Source of the DNA: Botrytis cinerea B05.10
Lineage: Eukaryota; Ascomycota; Leotiomycetes; Helotiales; Sclerotiniaceae
Length of the DNA stretch: 64,000 bases
Direction of reading: 5' to 3'
NCBI RefSeq assembly: GCF_000143535.2
Contig: NC_037310.1
Span: 3,224,001-3,288,000 of the forward strand
Part shown: one piece after another, positions 25,258 through 36,794 of the stretch
Layout: the number at the start of each line of letters is the position of its first letter
How positions within the stretch are numbered: the stretch's first letter is position 1
The notes under the pieces: model-generated
Database searches by the model: none
Seen by the model: the letters and a program-made list of their open reading frames with translations, nothing else
Told to the model about the DNA's origin: nothing
Translations under genes and position numbers: made by a program

Positions 25258-25922
25258 TGTGAATAAAGTATACGAATTCAGGGTATCAAGAACTGGATAA
25301 ATCAGAGAACGACAATTTTGCTCTTGCTGGTAAGGAGGTTCGCAGATAAAGGGTTTGGTGATTCAAGTTCAAGTGGTCTGGGGTTGCAATATTGAGGTTG
25401 TGAGAGAGATATGGACAAGGTAGACACGGCTGGCGCGTCGATGTTGAGCTCTCAAGCTGACGCTTGGGCCAACAAGGCAACGATTATGAGGTACGAGAGG
25501 GTCCATCAGCGAACACCTACTTTGATATGATTTCACACTCGTTACTTGTATAAAAGAAGGGACTTTGGGATTATATTTCATACTACTTCCTGGTGGAAAG
25601 ATTATAGATTCGAAGGGAAGTACATTATACTCTTGGCCTTGTTTACTTATTATCCATTACAAATTCACTTATTACTTGGCTTGACTTCCGCCGTGCTCTG
25701 CAAGGTTGCTTTACGACAAGCTTGTCAACACCCCGCCACAAACTTCCAACGCCCTTACAAATATCACAGAACTTTATAGAAGGAAACTACGAATACAACA
25801 TAACAACTTCCACCAGCAATATTTCTATTTACTTGAAGTCGATAGCGGTCACTCCCTAAATCTCATAGTCGAGCCATTCTACAATTCATACCATCTACTG
25901 CAGTAACTACCAATTCCTAGGT
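25258..25922. promoter_or_regulatory. Shared divergent promoter interval, PUP3 / UBX gene
   Basis: 665 bp separate the two start codons. No clear proteasome-associated control element (GGTGGCAAA) or other named site was spotted. Short ORFs are motif-free. Confidence 0.5.
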
Positions 25923-27461
25923 ATGGCTTCCAACGTGGTAGTCATCGATAAGTCCTTCAACAGGGCAACTATAAAAGTCACTCCCGGCACGTACATGAGT
26001 GAAGTTGTCTCGGAAGCCTGCAAGAAGCTTGGAAAGAAAAGCACCAACTACGATCTCAAGAGAAACAACGACAAAGCCATCGATTTATCCCAAACATATC
26101 GTCAAACGGGTCTCACCACCGGCGCAAAACTCACCTTGGTCGAAGCTTCCAGATCTCCCGCTCCCGTCTCCATTGCGCTCCAATTACCACAAGATCTCGC
26201 ATCTGCGGTTCCGGGTGGGAGGTTAAAAGATACGTTTCCTAGTAATACAACATTATGGCTTATTCTCCGCAAATTCGAGTCTAGCAACGGAGCTGCGAAT
26301 TTAAATTTCACGGGGAGAGGAGTAGCGCAACTACAAAATGGCGCTTCGGGAGCTGGTCGCATGGTGTATGAGATGCCGGTGCTGAATGTGATGGGAAGAG
26401 AAATGGCGACATTTGGAGATTTACAAAAGACGCTTGCGAATTTGGGATTGAACAAGGGCACGGGATTGCTGAGACTTACATTTCGACAAACGGATCAGCC
26501 GATTGAGGAGGCGATGAAGGATATTGGAGAATATTTCAAGGAGGAAGAGCAAGAACCTGAAGCCCCTGCCGAAACGCCAAAGAAAGTTGAAAGTATAACG
26601 GATACTATTACGCATCTTCCTTCTGAATCAGAACAGCAAAATGAAGATATAACTATGGAGGATTCTGATCCTTCAGATACAACTCCCTATTCAACACCCA
26701 CACCCGCCGGCGCAACCACAAACACTACACCTTCCAACCCACCTCTGTCCTCCTCGACCGACCCCTCCACCTCCCCTCAAATTCTTGGCCCAGATGGCCT
26801 TCCTCTAACTGTCTTCCTTGCTCCCAGCAACTCCACTCCCCTTGCAGCCCTCGTCCCTCACAACGATGACGATTACACCCCCACCATCCACCACGCCAAA
26901 TCCGTGCTATCTCGTCTTCAAAACAGTTCTCAAAACACAAAACTTCTTTCCTACGATGAAGAACTTGCGCTTGAAACTTCCAATCAAGCTCGCCTATCCA
27001 AAATCAAGGAAATCCCTCTTCGCATTCGATTCCCAGATCAAATGGCTATTAGCAAATCCATCACTAATGAGTCTCACGGAAAATGGCTTTATGACTATGT
27101 ACGCGGATTGATCGTTCATGAGAATGAACCTTTTAAATTGATCTATCAGGGTAACAAAGGAAGAGAAACAATACCTAATGAAGAGAGTAAACTCTTAATC
27201 AAACATTTGGGAATTCAGGGTCCAACGGTGGTTAATTTAGCGTGGGAAGACTCGGCAAATATCGGGGGATTGAAGGGAAAACCGGTGTTAAAGGATATTT
27301 ATAGGGAGAAAGCTACAGAGCAGCCAGTGCCCGTTGTGGAGAGTGTGGGGGAGAAAGAAGAGGAGAGAAAGCCAGATGAGGTGAAGAAGGATGATGGGGG
27401 TGGGGAGAAGAAGAAGAAGGGATTGACCAATCTTATTATGAAGAATCTGAAGAAGAGGTAG
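25923..27461 (+). CDS. TUG/UBX4-like UBX-domain protein (Cdc48/p97 adaptor)
   Basis: Intronless gene of 512 aa. Residues about 1-75 (SNVVVIDKSFNRATIKVTPG...TYMSEVVSEACKKLGK) match the TUG-type ubiquitin-like domain (TUG-UBL1). A second ubiquitin-like segment seems to follow at about 80-205 (SIALQLPQ...TLWLILRKFE...). A Pro/Ser/Thr-rich linker covers about 230-330. The UBX domain lies at about 355-450 (IPLRIRFPDQMAISKSI...PFKLIYQGNKGRETIP), followed by a Lys/Glu-rich tail ending NLIMKNLKKR. Proteins of this plan (yeast Ubx4, mammalian ASPSCR1/TUG) bind Cdc48/p97 through UBX and regulate its hexamer and ER-associated degradation. The role here is by homology. Its neighbour across the divergent promoter is a proteasome core subunit. 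Confidence 0.9.
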   Translation: MASNVVVIDKSFNRATIKVTPGTYMSEVVSEACKKLGKKSTNYDLKRNNDKAIDLSQTYRQTGLTTGAKLTLVEASRSPAPVSIALQLPQDLASAVPGGRLKDTFPSNTTLWLILRKFESSNGAANLNFTGRGVAQLQNGASGAGRMVYEMPVLNVMGREMATFGDLQKTLANLGLNKGTGLLRLTFRQTDQPIEEAMKDIGEYFKEEEQEPEAPAETPKKVESITDTITHLPSESEQQNEDITMEDSDPSDTTPYSTPTPAGATTNTTPSNPPLSSSTDPSTSPQILGPDGLPLTVFLAPSNSTPLAALVPHNDDDYTPTIHHAKSVLSRLQNSSQNTKLLSYDEELALETSNQARLSKIKEIPLRIRFPDQMAISKSITNESHGKWLYDYVRGLIVHENEPFKLIYQGNKGRETIPNEESKLLIKHLGIQGPTVVNLAWEDSANIGGLKGKPVLKDIYREKATEQPVPVVESVGEKEEERKPDEVKKDDGGGEKKKKGLTNLIMKNLKKR

Positions 27462-28033
27462 GTAGATGAAGGAGGGAGGAAATAGACGAGGTTTTCGAGA
27501 ATGGTTGATGGATTGTTCATGTTCATTTTCACAGCGTCGGTCTAGATTTCGCCAGATGATACCTGAAGAGTGAGTGGTGCACTAGGTGATAATGATTTAT
27601 GACAGTACTCATAGGACGGGTGGTTGGACTTCTTCGGTCTCGAGAAGATGTGTTTCTCTGGATCAGACTAGCAGGGAAGGGAAATCATAGCGAGGCGTTT
27701 GTGCTACTCATTTTCTCATTGGCTCAGAGTGCAAAACATAACAACTTGAATAAAGAATTCACACAGAGTTATATATCAAAGATCGTGAACACAATTTTTG
27801 TAAGGTATCTTATTTTTGCCCTGAGATCTTCATGAATGCTAGGTTACTAGCAACTTCAGATCCCAATCCCCAGAATCATAGTAACTCGTAAAATTCTTCG
27901 TTGTTACAGCTCCAATTCCCATATGCTTGACTTGTGTAAATGTGGAGATCCATCATAAACCCATGTATCGATCCGTTGTATTGGAGAGACGAGATGTGAT
28001 TTTTTCGTAGTGAGAGAATATGAGGTTAGGAAT
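27462..28033. other. Convergent 3' spacer
   Basis: Between the ends of the UBX and eL36 genes; no coding signal. Confidence 0.6.
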
Positions 28034-28607
28034 TTAGTGACCGGCTCTGCGGGACTCGGCAATGACACCTTGGAGCTCGTCGACCTTGGCCTTAGCACGT
28101 CCGAAAGTACCGAGCTATTGTTGAGTTAGTATTTGCTTTGCATAATGCGATGTATGTGATGTGGGAGCAAAAAAAAAAAAACATACCCTCTTCTTTGCGA
28201 GCTTACGGGCACGCTTGTCCTTGCTGTTACGGAGCAATTCAATGACTCTGCGCTCGTATGGTGCGAGACTATTGAGAAGATGATCAGTCGATTGTTCACT
28301 CTTGAGAGAAGAATGGAAGAAACATACCCAGAAACCTCCTTGACGATATCTCTGACAAACGCAGTGCGCTTGCTCAAGTGACCCTTGGTTCTGCTAACCT
28401 TGGGCTTGGAGACACGAGCCTCGGTTTTCTATATCACATCATAAATCAGCCGGTCCATCTTCTAAAAAATTTCGCAAAGAAGATCCTCCAAGAGGTGAGA
28501 CGGGCGGGTTTTTTTGGGTTTCCCGTGGTTGGGAAGTTTCATGAACATACGTGTCCTTTGTTGAGACCGACGGCGAGGCCGGTACGAGCTTGCTTTTCGG
28601 CGGCCAT
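28034..28607 (-). CDS. RPL36: 60S ribosomal protein L36 (eL36)
   Basis: Cytosolic large-subunit ribosomal protein, 106 aa, from four exons: 28607-28551, 28428-28328, 28268-28187 and 28114-28034. The product begins [19 protein letters not shown] and continues [51 protein letters not shown] and [14 protein letters not shown], a full-length match to the family. It is strongly basic. Three introns in a gene of 321 coding bases is typical of ribosomal protein genes in filamentous fungi. A poly-A tract (28170-28181) sits inside the last intron. Confidence 0.97.
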
Positions 28608-31357
28608 TGTAGATGTTGGCGTTGGGATTGTCGTGTTGTCGATGATTGATTGTGAGCGCGAGGGAGAAATTTTGAAATGGTGGTGGAATTTGAAAATTTG
28701 GAAGTGTGGTCACGTGTAGAGCTAGTGAGGGTAAGCGAGTATAAAATCTTGGCGTTTTGTGTGGAGACAGCGAGTTTGGAGAGATCTCATTAATTGCATT
28801 CAAATTGTTAGACGAAGAATCATGCTACAAGAATGGTTGATTTCCCGAATGGCTTCTCGAAATTTGTAATACATATAAACAGCAGCAATGATTTGTTTTG
28901 CATTTAGCACAGTCTTGCTATCATTTCTCGAAACTCCATCAGAAACGATGGTACTGACAAAAAAATTCTCAATTCATCAACAATCTCGAATCTTCTGCTT
29001 GGGTTTATTCTCCAAACCTTGTTGGATAGTTAGTAGTTATTCAAAGGTCTGAGAAATGGGTTGGCAAGTGATATGATAGCACCGGGAGGGTACAGGACAT
29101 GTGCTACGAGCATGCAGAACCTGCTCCAAAATTTTGATTACGCTTTCACGGCAGTGGCCCCAGAAAGCCAGCGGGCCATCATTTTTGATAATTGTGGTTT
29201 ATCAATTCTACTGGCGTCATGAGAGGAAGCCCCCATAGCTGGCTGTGCTTCTCGAAATTCTAGAAGGAAGGCTTGTATCACAGCCTAACTCGTGGAGCAA
29301 TGATGTTTCGAGAAGCAAGTCTCCTGAATGTAGTCACAAACCCCTCTGAAGAAATCCAAATGCAAATGTTAAAATTCGTGTATGCAGCCATGCTTACAAC
29401 ATGGTTTCCAACGTCTTCAATGTTTCGAACACAGGTGGCTTCCACCTCGCAATTCATAACAAAGCGTCATTGTAGAATTTCGACCACCTGCTTATTCTTA
29501 GCAGCTACAGGAGACTAGAAACTTACCCTATTTGTCGAAATGCATCTAATACCAGCATTTAACATTTTAGGGTCGCTCTCGCTCACTACAGCTTGGCTAA
29601 CTCTTCTGTTGCACCGCCAGAATATCTCAAGCTCTAGACTGATCCTACAAGTTTCACAGCTTGCTTTGATGGAGATGCACCTCTTGAAGATGGTGTCTAA
29701 ATGGCCTGACATGAATTTTAGCCAAGGAAATTCGTATGGAGAATAAGGGTTCCGAATTAGACCCCGCCCTTTCCCCCGCTCCTGACTCCCGACTACTAGG
29801 CCTCCAAAAGGCATGAGTAGGCACGTGATAGGCTCAATAAGTCACCGTCTAATGGTCTGGCTAAACATATCAAACTTTCATTAGGAAACTATCTTCACAT
29901 CCTTCAAGATATCCATCGGTAACATGGCAAATGGCGACAAGGTATTTCCATAAAGTTATTCCTATATTATATCTATCTATATCGTCTTTGAACCTTTATA
30001 TGACGTGACCATGAAGCAAAACATCAGCACTAACCCTGGTAGATGTGGTTGAAAAAGCCATTTTGCTTGCTTGAACCCTTCGTTCCAGACCGGGCCACTT
30101 ACTCTGTAGATTTCTAAAGGCATTTATTTATTAGTCACACAGCCAATCCATAATCCATCACATCTTGATCAGCAAATACTACCGGCGATATATGATTCTA
30201 GAAACGTTCACCTGGTGGTTGAAAGAATTCTGCTCACATAATTCAGATTTCAAGTCGGAACGACCTCCGCACTCTCACATTTGAACGTTCCGCGCTCGGA
30301 GCTAAGATCTCCATCAGGGGTTGCAGCCAATCAGAGGCAACAAGAATTAGCTGACCAATGATAATATTTCGAACCTCTCTCTCCCTCTCTCTTTTCCGAA
30401 TTACAATAGAGCCTCCTCAGTGGCGTTCAGCCTTATCATCAAACATGATCAATCGATGTAGCACAAGGGAACGGAATGAAAAACGGTCTGTCTCTCTGCA
30501 GATTGAAACTGTCACTACTGTGTTTCTCAGCCGGTTGTGGATAAATTCAATTAACCCCTCCCAAAAATGGTTGCAAAAGTCAAATATCAGCCAATTTGTC
30601 AAACCGAACAATCCAGAAGAGTCATGTCAAATATTCTGCTCATAATCTTTTGAATACGCAGATGCTGATTGGCCAATGTGAAACGATGATTGATAAGATT
30701 TGGAGAATCAAGTGGGTCGAGATTTGCTTCGTTATCATTTCATTTTGGGAGATATTTGCAGCTGTTGTTCTCATATTCGCACCCTCTCACTGGCTATGTC
30801 CAAAGAGAAGTGAAGCTAGAGATAGAAAATGGAAAGTACAGAGGGGCATTCGATGGAAATGCTAACTCAATCGGGAAACTCGATGCAGAAGGCTTCAAGA
30901 AATGCTGGTGAATCTTTTATTGGTGAGTGGGTTTGGCCTTTGGAGAGGAAGAGGTCTGTGAGGAGTGAAGTGAGGAGTGAAGTCAAGTAAAGTAAAGTGG
31001 AGGTTACCGATCATTTAGGTTTCAGTTCCGTACTACTAAAGGTTGAAATCTTACCACCTTCGCCTTTTCAATCTTGCGAATATCATCCATAACACCTAGA
31101 GATACCAGTAGTGTGTGAGAAAGATTCATTCACTTCTGTCTTTATCCGACTTCTCTTGTATTCTGTAGGTTTTCATTCTCTCTACTCTCTAACCTTTACC
31201 TTGCCTTACTTGCCCTCGAAATCTTTCGATCCGTTTGCCTGTCTTATTTCATATAAGAAAGATATAGTGGGAAAAGAGAACACTTGCTTACTTTTTGACT
31301 TTTTGCTTCAACAGAATACCAACCATCAATACATCATAATACAACCCATTTATCAAA
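28608..31357. other. 2.75-kb gene-poor region
   Basis: Promoters of RPL36 (left) and cytochrome c peroxidase (right), with a third, degraded copy of the GC-rich hairpin element at 29144-29181. ORFs at 29273-29814 and 30358-30911 are short and carry no motif. Nothing else recognisable. Confidence 0.4.
29144..29181 (-). repeat. GC-rich double-hairpin element, copy C (degraded)
   Basis: On the minus strand this reads CGCTGGCTTTCTGGGGCC followed by ACTGCCGTGAAAGC. It aligns with copies A and B, with most differences being C-to-T or G-to-A transitions. Confidence 0.5.
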
Positions 31358-32734
31358 ATGGCATCCGCTACTCGAACCTTTGCTCGCGCAGGCGCTGCAT
31401 TCAAATCAACACCTTTCAGATCCGCCACTCGCACTGCATTGAGTGCTCCTCGTCAAGCATTCCGTCAACAATCCCGTCGTGGATATGCATCTGAAGGACC
31501 TGCCAAATCTTCCTTCCCTCTCTCTATCGGTGTTGCTGCTTTGGCCATTGCTGGAGGTGCTGGATATTACTTTGTTTCTCAAGGTAATGGATCACTCTTG
31601 AGTGGTTCTGCCAAGGAAACCTCTGGTCTCTTCACACCTAAATTCGACGATTACCAAAAGGTTTACAACGAAATTGCAGAGAGATTGGAAGAGAAGGATG
31701 ATTATGATGATGGTTCTTACGGACCCGTCTTGGTCAGATTGGCGTGGCATTGCAGCGGAACTTTTGACAAGGAAACTGGTACTGGTGGTAGCAACGGTGC
31801 TACTATGAGATTCGCCCCAGAGGGTGACCATGGTGCCAATGCTGGCTTGGTTGCTGCTAGAGATTTCTTGGCTCCTATTAAGGGTAAGTCACTTATTTTA
31901 CTTTTTGTGGATGAAGATTGTGTTACTCCTTCGGAGCGGGGGAGATGGAGACCAGTTTGAAGAAGTTAGAGAAGACTTTTCAAACTGTTTCTCTCGATTT
32001 TTGAGCTATGGGATTTCGGGGCTTGTTCCTATCACACTTGGAGAAAGTAACTTCTTACTAACCTCTTCACAGCTAAGCACCCATGGATCTCCTACTCTGA
32101 TCTCTGGATCTTGGCCGGTATCTGTGCTATTCAAGAAATGCAAGGCCCAGTCATTCCTTTCCGACCAGGTAGACAAGATAAGGACGCTGCTGCTTGCACA
32201 CCTGATGGACGTCTTCCAGATGCATCCCAAGGTAACAAGCACTTGAGAGATATCTTCGGTCGTATGGGATTCAATGATCAAGAAATCGTTGCTTTGAGTG
32301 GTGCTCACGCTCTTGGACGTTGCCACACTGATCGTAGTGGTTTCGAGGGACCTTGGACTTTCTCTCCAACAGTTGTTACCAACGACTACTACAAGCTCTT
32401 GTTGAATGAGAAGTGGAGCTGGAAGAAGTGGAATGGTCCTAAGCAGGTATGATTAACCCGTCTCTTCCCTTTGGGGTGCAAAATTGGTATAAACTAACAT
32501 GTAATTTCAAAATAGTACGAAGACAAGACCTCCAAGTCTCTCATGATGCTTCCCACCGACATGGCCCTCGTCTCTGATAAATCTTTTCGCTCATACGTTG
32601 AGAAATACGCAAATGATGAATCTCTCTTCATGAAGGACTTCGCAAATGTCATCACCAGGCTCTTTGAGCTCGGTGTTCCTTTTGCAGAGACTACTGAACA
32701 AGCTCCCATGAAATTCAAGCCTACTACTGCCTAG
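31358..32734 (+). CDS. CCP1: Cytochrome c peroxidase, mitochondrial
   Basis: Heme peroxidase of the mitochondrial intermembrane space that reduces H2O2 with electrons from cytochrome c. Three exons (31358-31883, 32073-32446, 32516-32734) give 372 aa. Residues 1-45 are an Arg/Ser/Ala-rich presequence, followed by a hydrophobic sorting segment (about 52-75) as in yeast Ccp1. The distal pocket is Arg127-Trp130-His131 ([11 protein letters not shown]). The proximal His254 is in [11 protein letters not shown], and Trp270, 16 residues later in FEGPWTFSP, matches the radical-forming tryptophan (yeast Trp191) that separates CCP from ascorbate-type peroxidases. The 189-nt first intron is the longest. 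Likely part of the oxidative-stress response; no specific control site was identified. Confidence 0.96.
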
Positions 32735-35700
32735 ATAATTCATTTCCATCGCCAGCTCAGCTTTAATACAGAGATGTAAATAAATGGAGATAGAAAATGT
32801 GTTAGATAGGTGGATAGACTTTGTTTAGCTTGTTCCTTTTTAGAAGCGGGAGTTTGGTGAATTAAGGTATCTAGATGGATGAGTTGATACTCTGTTATTT
32901 GAGAGAAATATCATCTCAGGTAGGCGAGGATGAGATGACATGACATCCTGTGTGATTTGGATGAATGGTAATAAAATTCTGTGTCTGGCCAGCTTTGACT
33001 GCGTTGGACGGCTTGGTTGTTACATCATTTCGGCGCGAGGAGATGAGAAAAGATGTACAATAAGAGATTAGATTTGTTACATAGAGGAGAGACAAGAAAA
33101 AGAACATTCCGCCCAACATTTGATTACATTACGTTGTTGAAATTTAAAAATAAATGCACATCTGATGAATTTGGTGTATGGTGCAAACTAGAGATTGAAG
33201 AAACGTGAGTGATAGGTAGTAGATATATAGTTATCCTTTGCTAGCAGCTAGCTTGAAGGAGTTGAGGAAGTAAGGGGTGATGTTTGAGAGGCATGATAAG
33301 ACAGGGTTCCCCGCATCTGAGGGGAAGGGACCATGAGGGGGGCATAGCCGGGTCCGCTTGAGTTCTAAGGGCGATGAGATGACTTCATGGATGTAGTAAA
33401 ATTCATTGGGGACAATATAAATGTTTCGATTATTCGCTCGGCACTTTCTTGGATGAGAGCAGAGAATGTGTTTCCGGCGGTGGGGGGGGGGGGAGGGCGG
33501 AAAGAATTGGAAGTGAGATAGATGATGAGGGGTAGGAGGGAGATTGAGATGGATTTTGTTGGGTGTGCAAATTGTTTTGTTATTATCTTTTATTGGATTG
33601 GTGGGGATTGGGAGGGGGTTTCAGGCTGGGTTTTTATATTCGTACCTATCTGTTGAGATTGAGAGAGTGGGTTGGAAATATATTGGTATTGGTATTGGTA
33701 TTGGTATTGTAATTGTAATCACTGAGTATCAAATCACGTATCAAGTTCTCTCATGTAACATGTACATTTGCATTCCGCAAATTCCATTCCATCCCGTCCC
33801 ATCCCATCCGTCCATTCGTACAACTCTTCATAGATATGCGGTACACCGCGAACCAACGCAACCTCTAGTTTCAGATTACACAGGCACTAATAAGCGCGAA
33901 GCTTGAATGTTGTATATTGGATATTGTACTCCTATATTCTCGGCAGAAGAAACGGTAATGATATGTTTTACTTGTCTACCCCATCCCATCACTATTTGTA
34001 AACTGGTGCTGAGATACTGGTATCTACATCCACATCCACATCCGTCTCATACCGATCTGGAAAGCGATATGCTGGTTCCTTGTTGTATTTTTCTTCGGCT
34101 GGGTTATGCTTGGAATCGTCAAGGTGGTGAGATATGCTGCTCGATGCTTGGTGGAGAGAGGTGTAGGTGGATAGAGAGAGGTTCGAAGGTTCTGAACTTT
34201 TTTTTTTCTTCTTTTTTTTTCAAAAAAATTCCGACGACGGCTTTATGATTACGGCGAGTAGGGTGGAGAGATCTGCGTTTTGTTTGGTGGGGGTTTTGAT
34301 GTTCGATGGGTGTGTGGAAGAGAGATGCTCACTCATCTAAAGTGGAATCGTATTGATGGTTTTGACAGACCATTGGAGATGCTTCGTCGGAAAGTTTAGA
34401 ATTGAGGAACTGATTGGGATTTATCTCAATAAGTTGTACGAAAGAATCATGGGTGAAGTGTAGAGAAACAAATTTCAACAGGCGAAGAATATCAGCTGGG
34501 TTGTCTAATGTGCTCGAAACCATGTGTTTCCTTGCGAAGATGCGGAAGCTGATACACTATGAACAATCATAGCTTTCGGTCTGGTATCTCGGAAATATTT
34601 GAGTGCCCTGGATAAGATGAGAGGAAATGTGCATCGCGGTGCTGGCCATATTCTGTTAGATGTCTAGGCTGACATATGTATGATATGAAGAGATAAGGGT
34701 AGCAGCAACAGAATAGGAATGAATGTCTGTAAGGATCTAGAAGAGAAATAGATATAGGAGAGATATGTATGTCAACTTGTATGTGTGTCGACTTGCAGAG
34801 ATGGGCATTTCCAATAGCAAACAATTAATGATATCGTTCCCATTCGGAGCGTATCATACATCATACATTCCCCATACGGTTTTCAGCCTGATACATTCCA
34901 GCTTTCCGAGAAAGAGCACAACAATCTTTGCTGATGCTATGTCTCCGAACAACCATGGTCTTGGCTCTGGTGTACATTGATAAATCGCCATCTCAGAGCC
35001 TGACTAGCTTCCCCTCTGAATACCGTTTCAGTGAGATTGGGCGAGTTATGGCAACTAGATCATCTTGGGATGCAGAACATCGACGAGAAGCTAAATCTCA
35101 CCCGTGTTATCACACTTTTGATCGTTCGATACTATTTTAGATGTTTGGAACTCTCGTATGCTTTCACTGGAATGACGAAGATAGAATTGTGTCCTTTGAT
35201 CATGAGGAAATCATCTCGATGGAGCCAAACTACTCTCCATCTTCGATCAACCCTTTCCCGCTGAAATGGAATCAATATCGATACACGGTATTAGGCTTGG
35301 ATATGATCCTGGATTACGTGGCCCGCTTGCACAATCTGTGCAATGGAATCATCAACAGTTACCATTATGGACACAACGAGTTCAAGACATCCGTAAGAAG
35401 CAGAAAGATGCGTAGGGTTTGGAGGAGCTCGAGAATATCAAAAGGGAGAAAGATTGCGAGGATGTTGAGATATGAACAAAGTCAGACCTCTGGTGGAGAT
35501 GGTTGTCATGTGTTCAACTTCAAAATTGGGCCATAGGACAAATAGATATACACGGCGATTCTCTTGCTCTGTATTCAACTTAACCTCACGTTAAGTGTTA
35601 TATATGCGCTGCAATTCTCTAATGGAGAGCTGTCGCGAATCCTTGCTCTGCTCAGAATGCAACTCGCTGTCGCTAATTATAAGAGAGTGGTTTTTAAGTT

Positions 35701-36227
35701 TGCGTATATCTAATCCTGGGTATGTATATCATCTGATCTTGATCTGTTATCTCACTTTCAGACCCTCTTCGTCGGTGGACGTTCGGGATTCTCATGCCTG
35801 GAAATCAAGGTCAAAAGCCTATTGATATTATGCAATCCAATCACCTATATGTCTGAGTATGAGATTCTTATTATTCTAATTCTATATTTAACCTAGTCTT
35901 GTTTCTATATCACGTGATAAAAAAACACTTCAAACTTTTTTGCCATGCCATGTCACTATAGCTCACCGCCCGCGTTAAAGCGCGATTAATTCAGCCACCT
36001 CATTTCAACTGGAACATCCCTCCATTATTCCAATCTTTATTAATATCTCTTACAATTATACAAACATAATCTTTTCATCGCCGTCGCTATCTCCATCTCT
36101 ATACCATTCATCCTCATCGCATAATATCTATTACGACTATACTAGTACAACAACCCCGGGGGCAGTTATGTTCTTTAGCACCTGTAGGTAGGCGGATCTT
36201 GAGATTTCTCTTCTAGGGTGGCTCGGT
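32735..36227. other. 3.5-kb gene-free region
   Basis: Begins with the CCP1 3' flank. It contains a G-run at 33482-33492, a (GGTATT)n repeat at 33684-33709 and T/C homopolymer tracts near 34199-34220. Many ORFs of 60-130 codons occur (for example 33544-33906 and 35141-35536), but none has family resemblance, consistent start context or coding-like composition, so none is called. Confidence 0.4.
33684..33709 (+). repeat. (GGTATT)n hexanucleotide repeat
   Basis: Four tandem copies of the hexamer in a gene-free region. Confidence 0.85.
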
Positions 36228-36535
36228 ATCACCTCTTGTAGGAAGATCGAGTATCACCTCCTGTAGGAAGATCGAGTATCTCCTCTTGTAGGAAGATCGA
36301 GTATCTCCTCTTGTAGGCTGATCAAGTATCTCCTCCTGTAGGCTGATCAAGTATCTCCTCCTGTAGGCTGATCAGGTATCTCCTCTTGTAGGCTGATCAA
36401 GTATCTCCTCCTGTAGGCTGATCAGGTATCTCCTCTTGTAGGCTGATCAAGTATCTCCTCCTGTAGGCTGATCAAGTATCTCCTCTCGTAGGATGATCGA
36501 GTATCACCTCTCGCAGGATGTTCAAATGCCACCTA
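36228..36535 (+). repeat. 25-bp minisatellite, 12 units
   Basis: Twelve units with an exact 25-bp period: the GTAGG of unit 1 is at 36238, that of unit 11 at 36488 and the GCAGG of unit 12 at 36513. The core is GTAGGCTGATCAAGTATC followed by a C/T-rich spacer; central units carry the palindrome TGATCA and alternate AAG/AGG variants, while outer units read AAGATCGAG. Flanks at 36177-36227 and 36530-36590 are themselves related to each other (GCGGATCTTGAGA / ACGGATCTTGAGA), so the block sits within an older, longer duplication. Confidence 0.95.
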
Positions 36536-36794
36536 TAGCAGACGGATCTTGAGACTCCTTTCCAGGGCGGCTAGATATCACCTCGTATAGGCCGATCAAA
36601 CGGCACCTGTAGTAAGGAGACCAAGCGTCTTCTTCCTACTACGAGTCTAGTTAGTGAATGATCATATCTTATAAGGATAGTATTCTAGGGCTTTCTATCT
36701 GCCCCTGTTGGTATTATCCTATTACCTATCAGAATAGCCCTAACAATTGTCTTTCAAGGATCCTATCTTGGATACAGTATAACAAAAGGCCGCT

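Noticed and set aside
33544..34248. Consecutive plus-strand ORFs of 113-120 aa
   Set aside because: Contain microsatellite-derived Gly-Ile repeats and homopolymers, with no splice-consistent gene or family resemblance.
36228..36535. Regular repeats resembling a CRISPR array
   Set aside because: Units are contiguous 25-bp tandem copies without unique spacers, in a eukaryotic genome.
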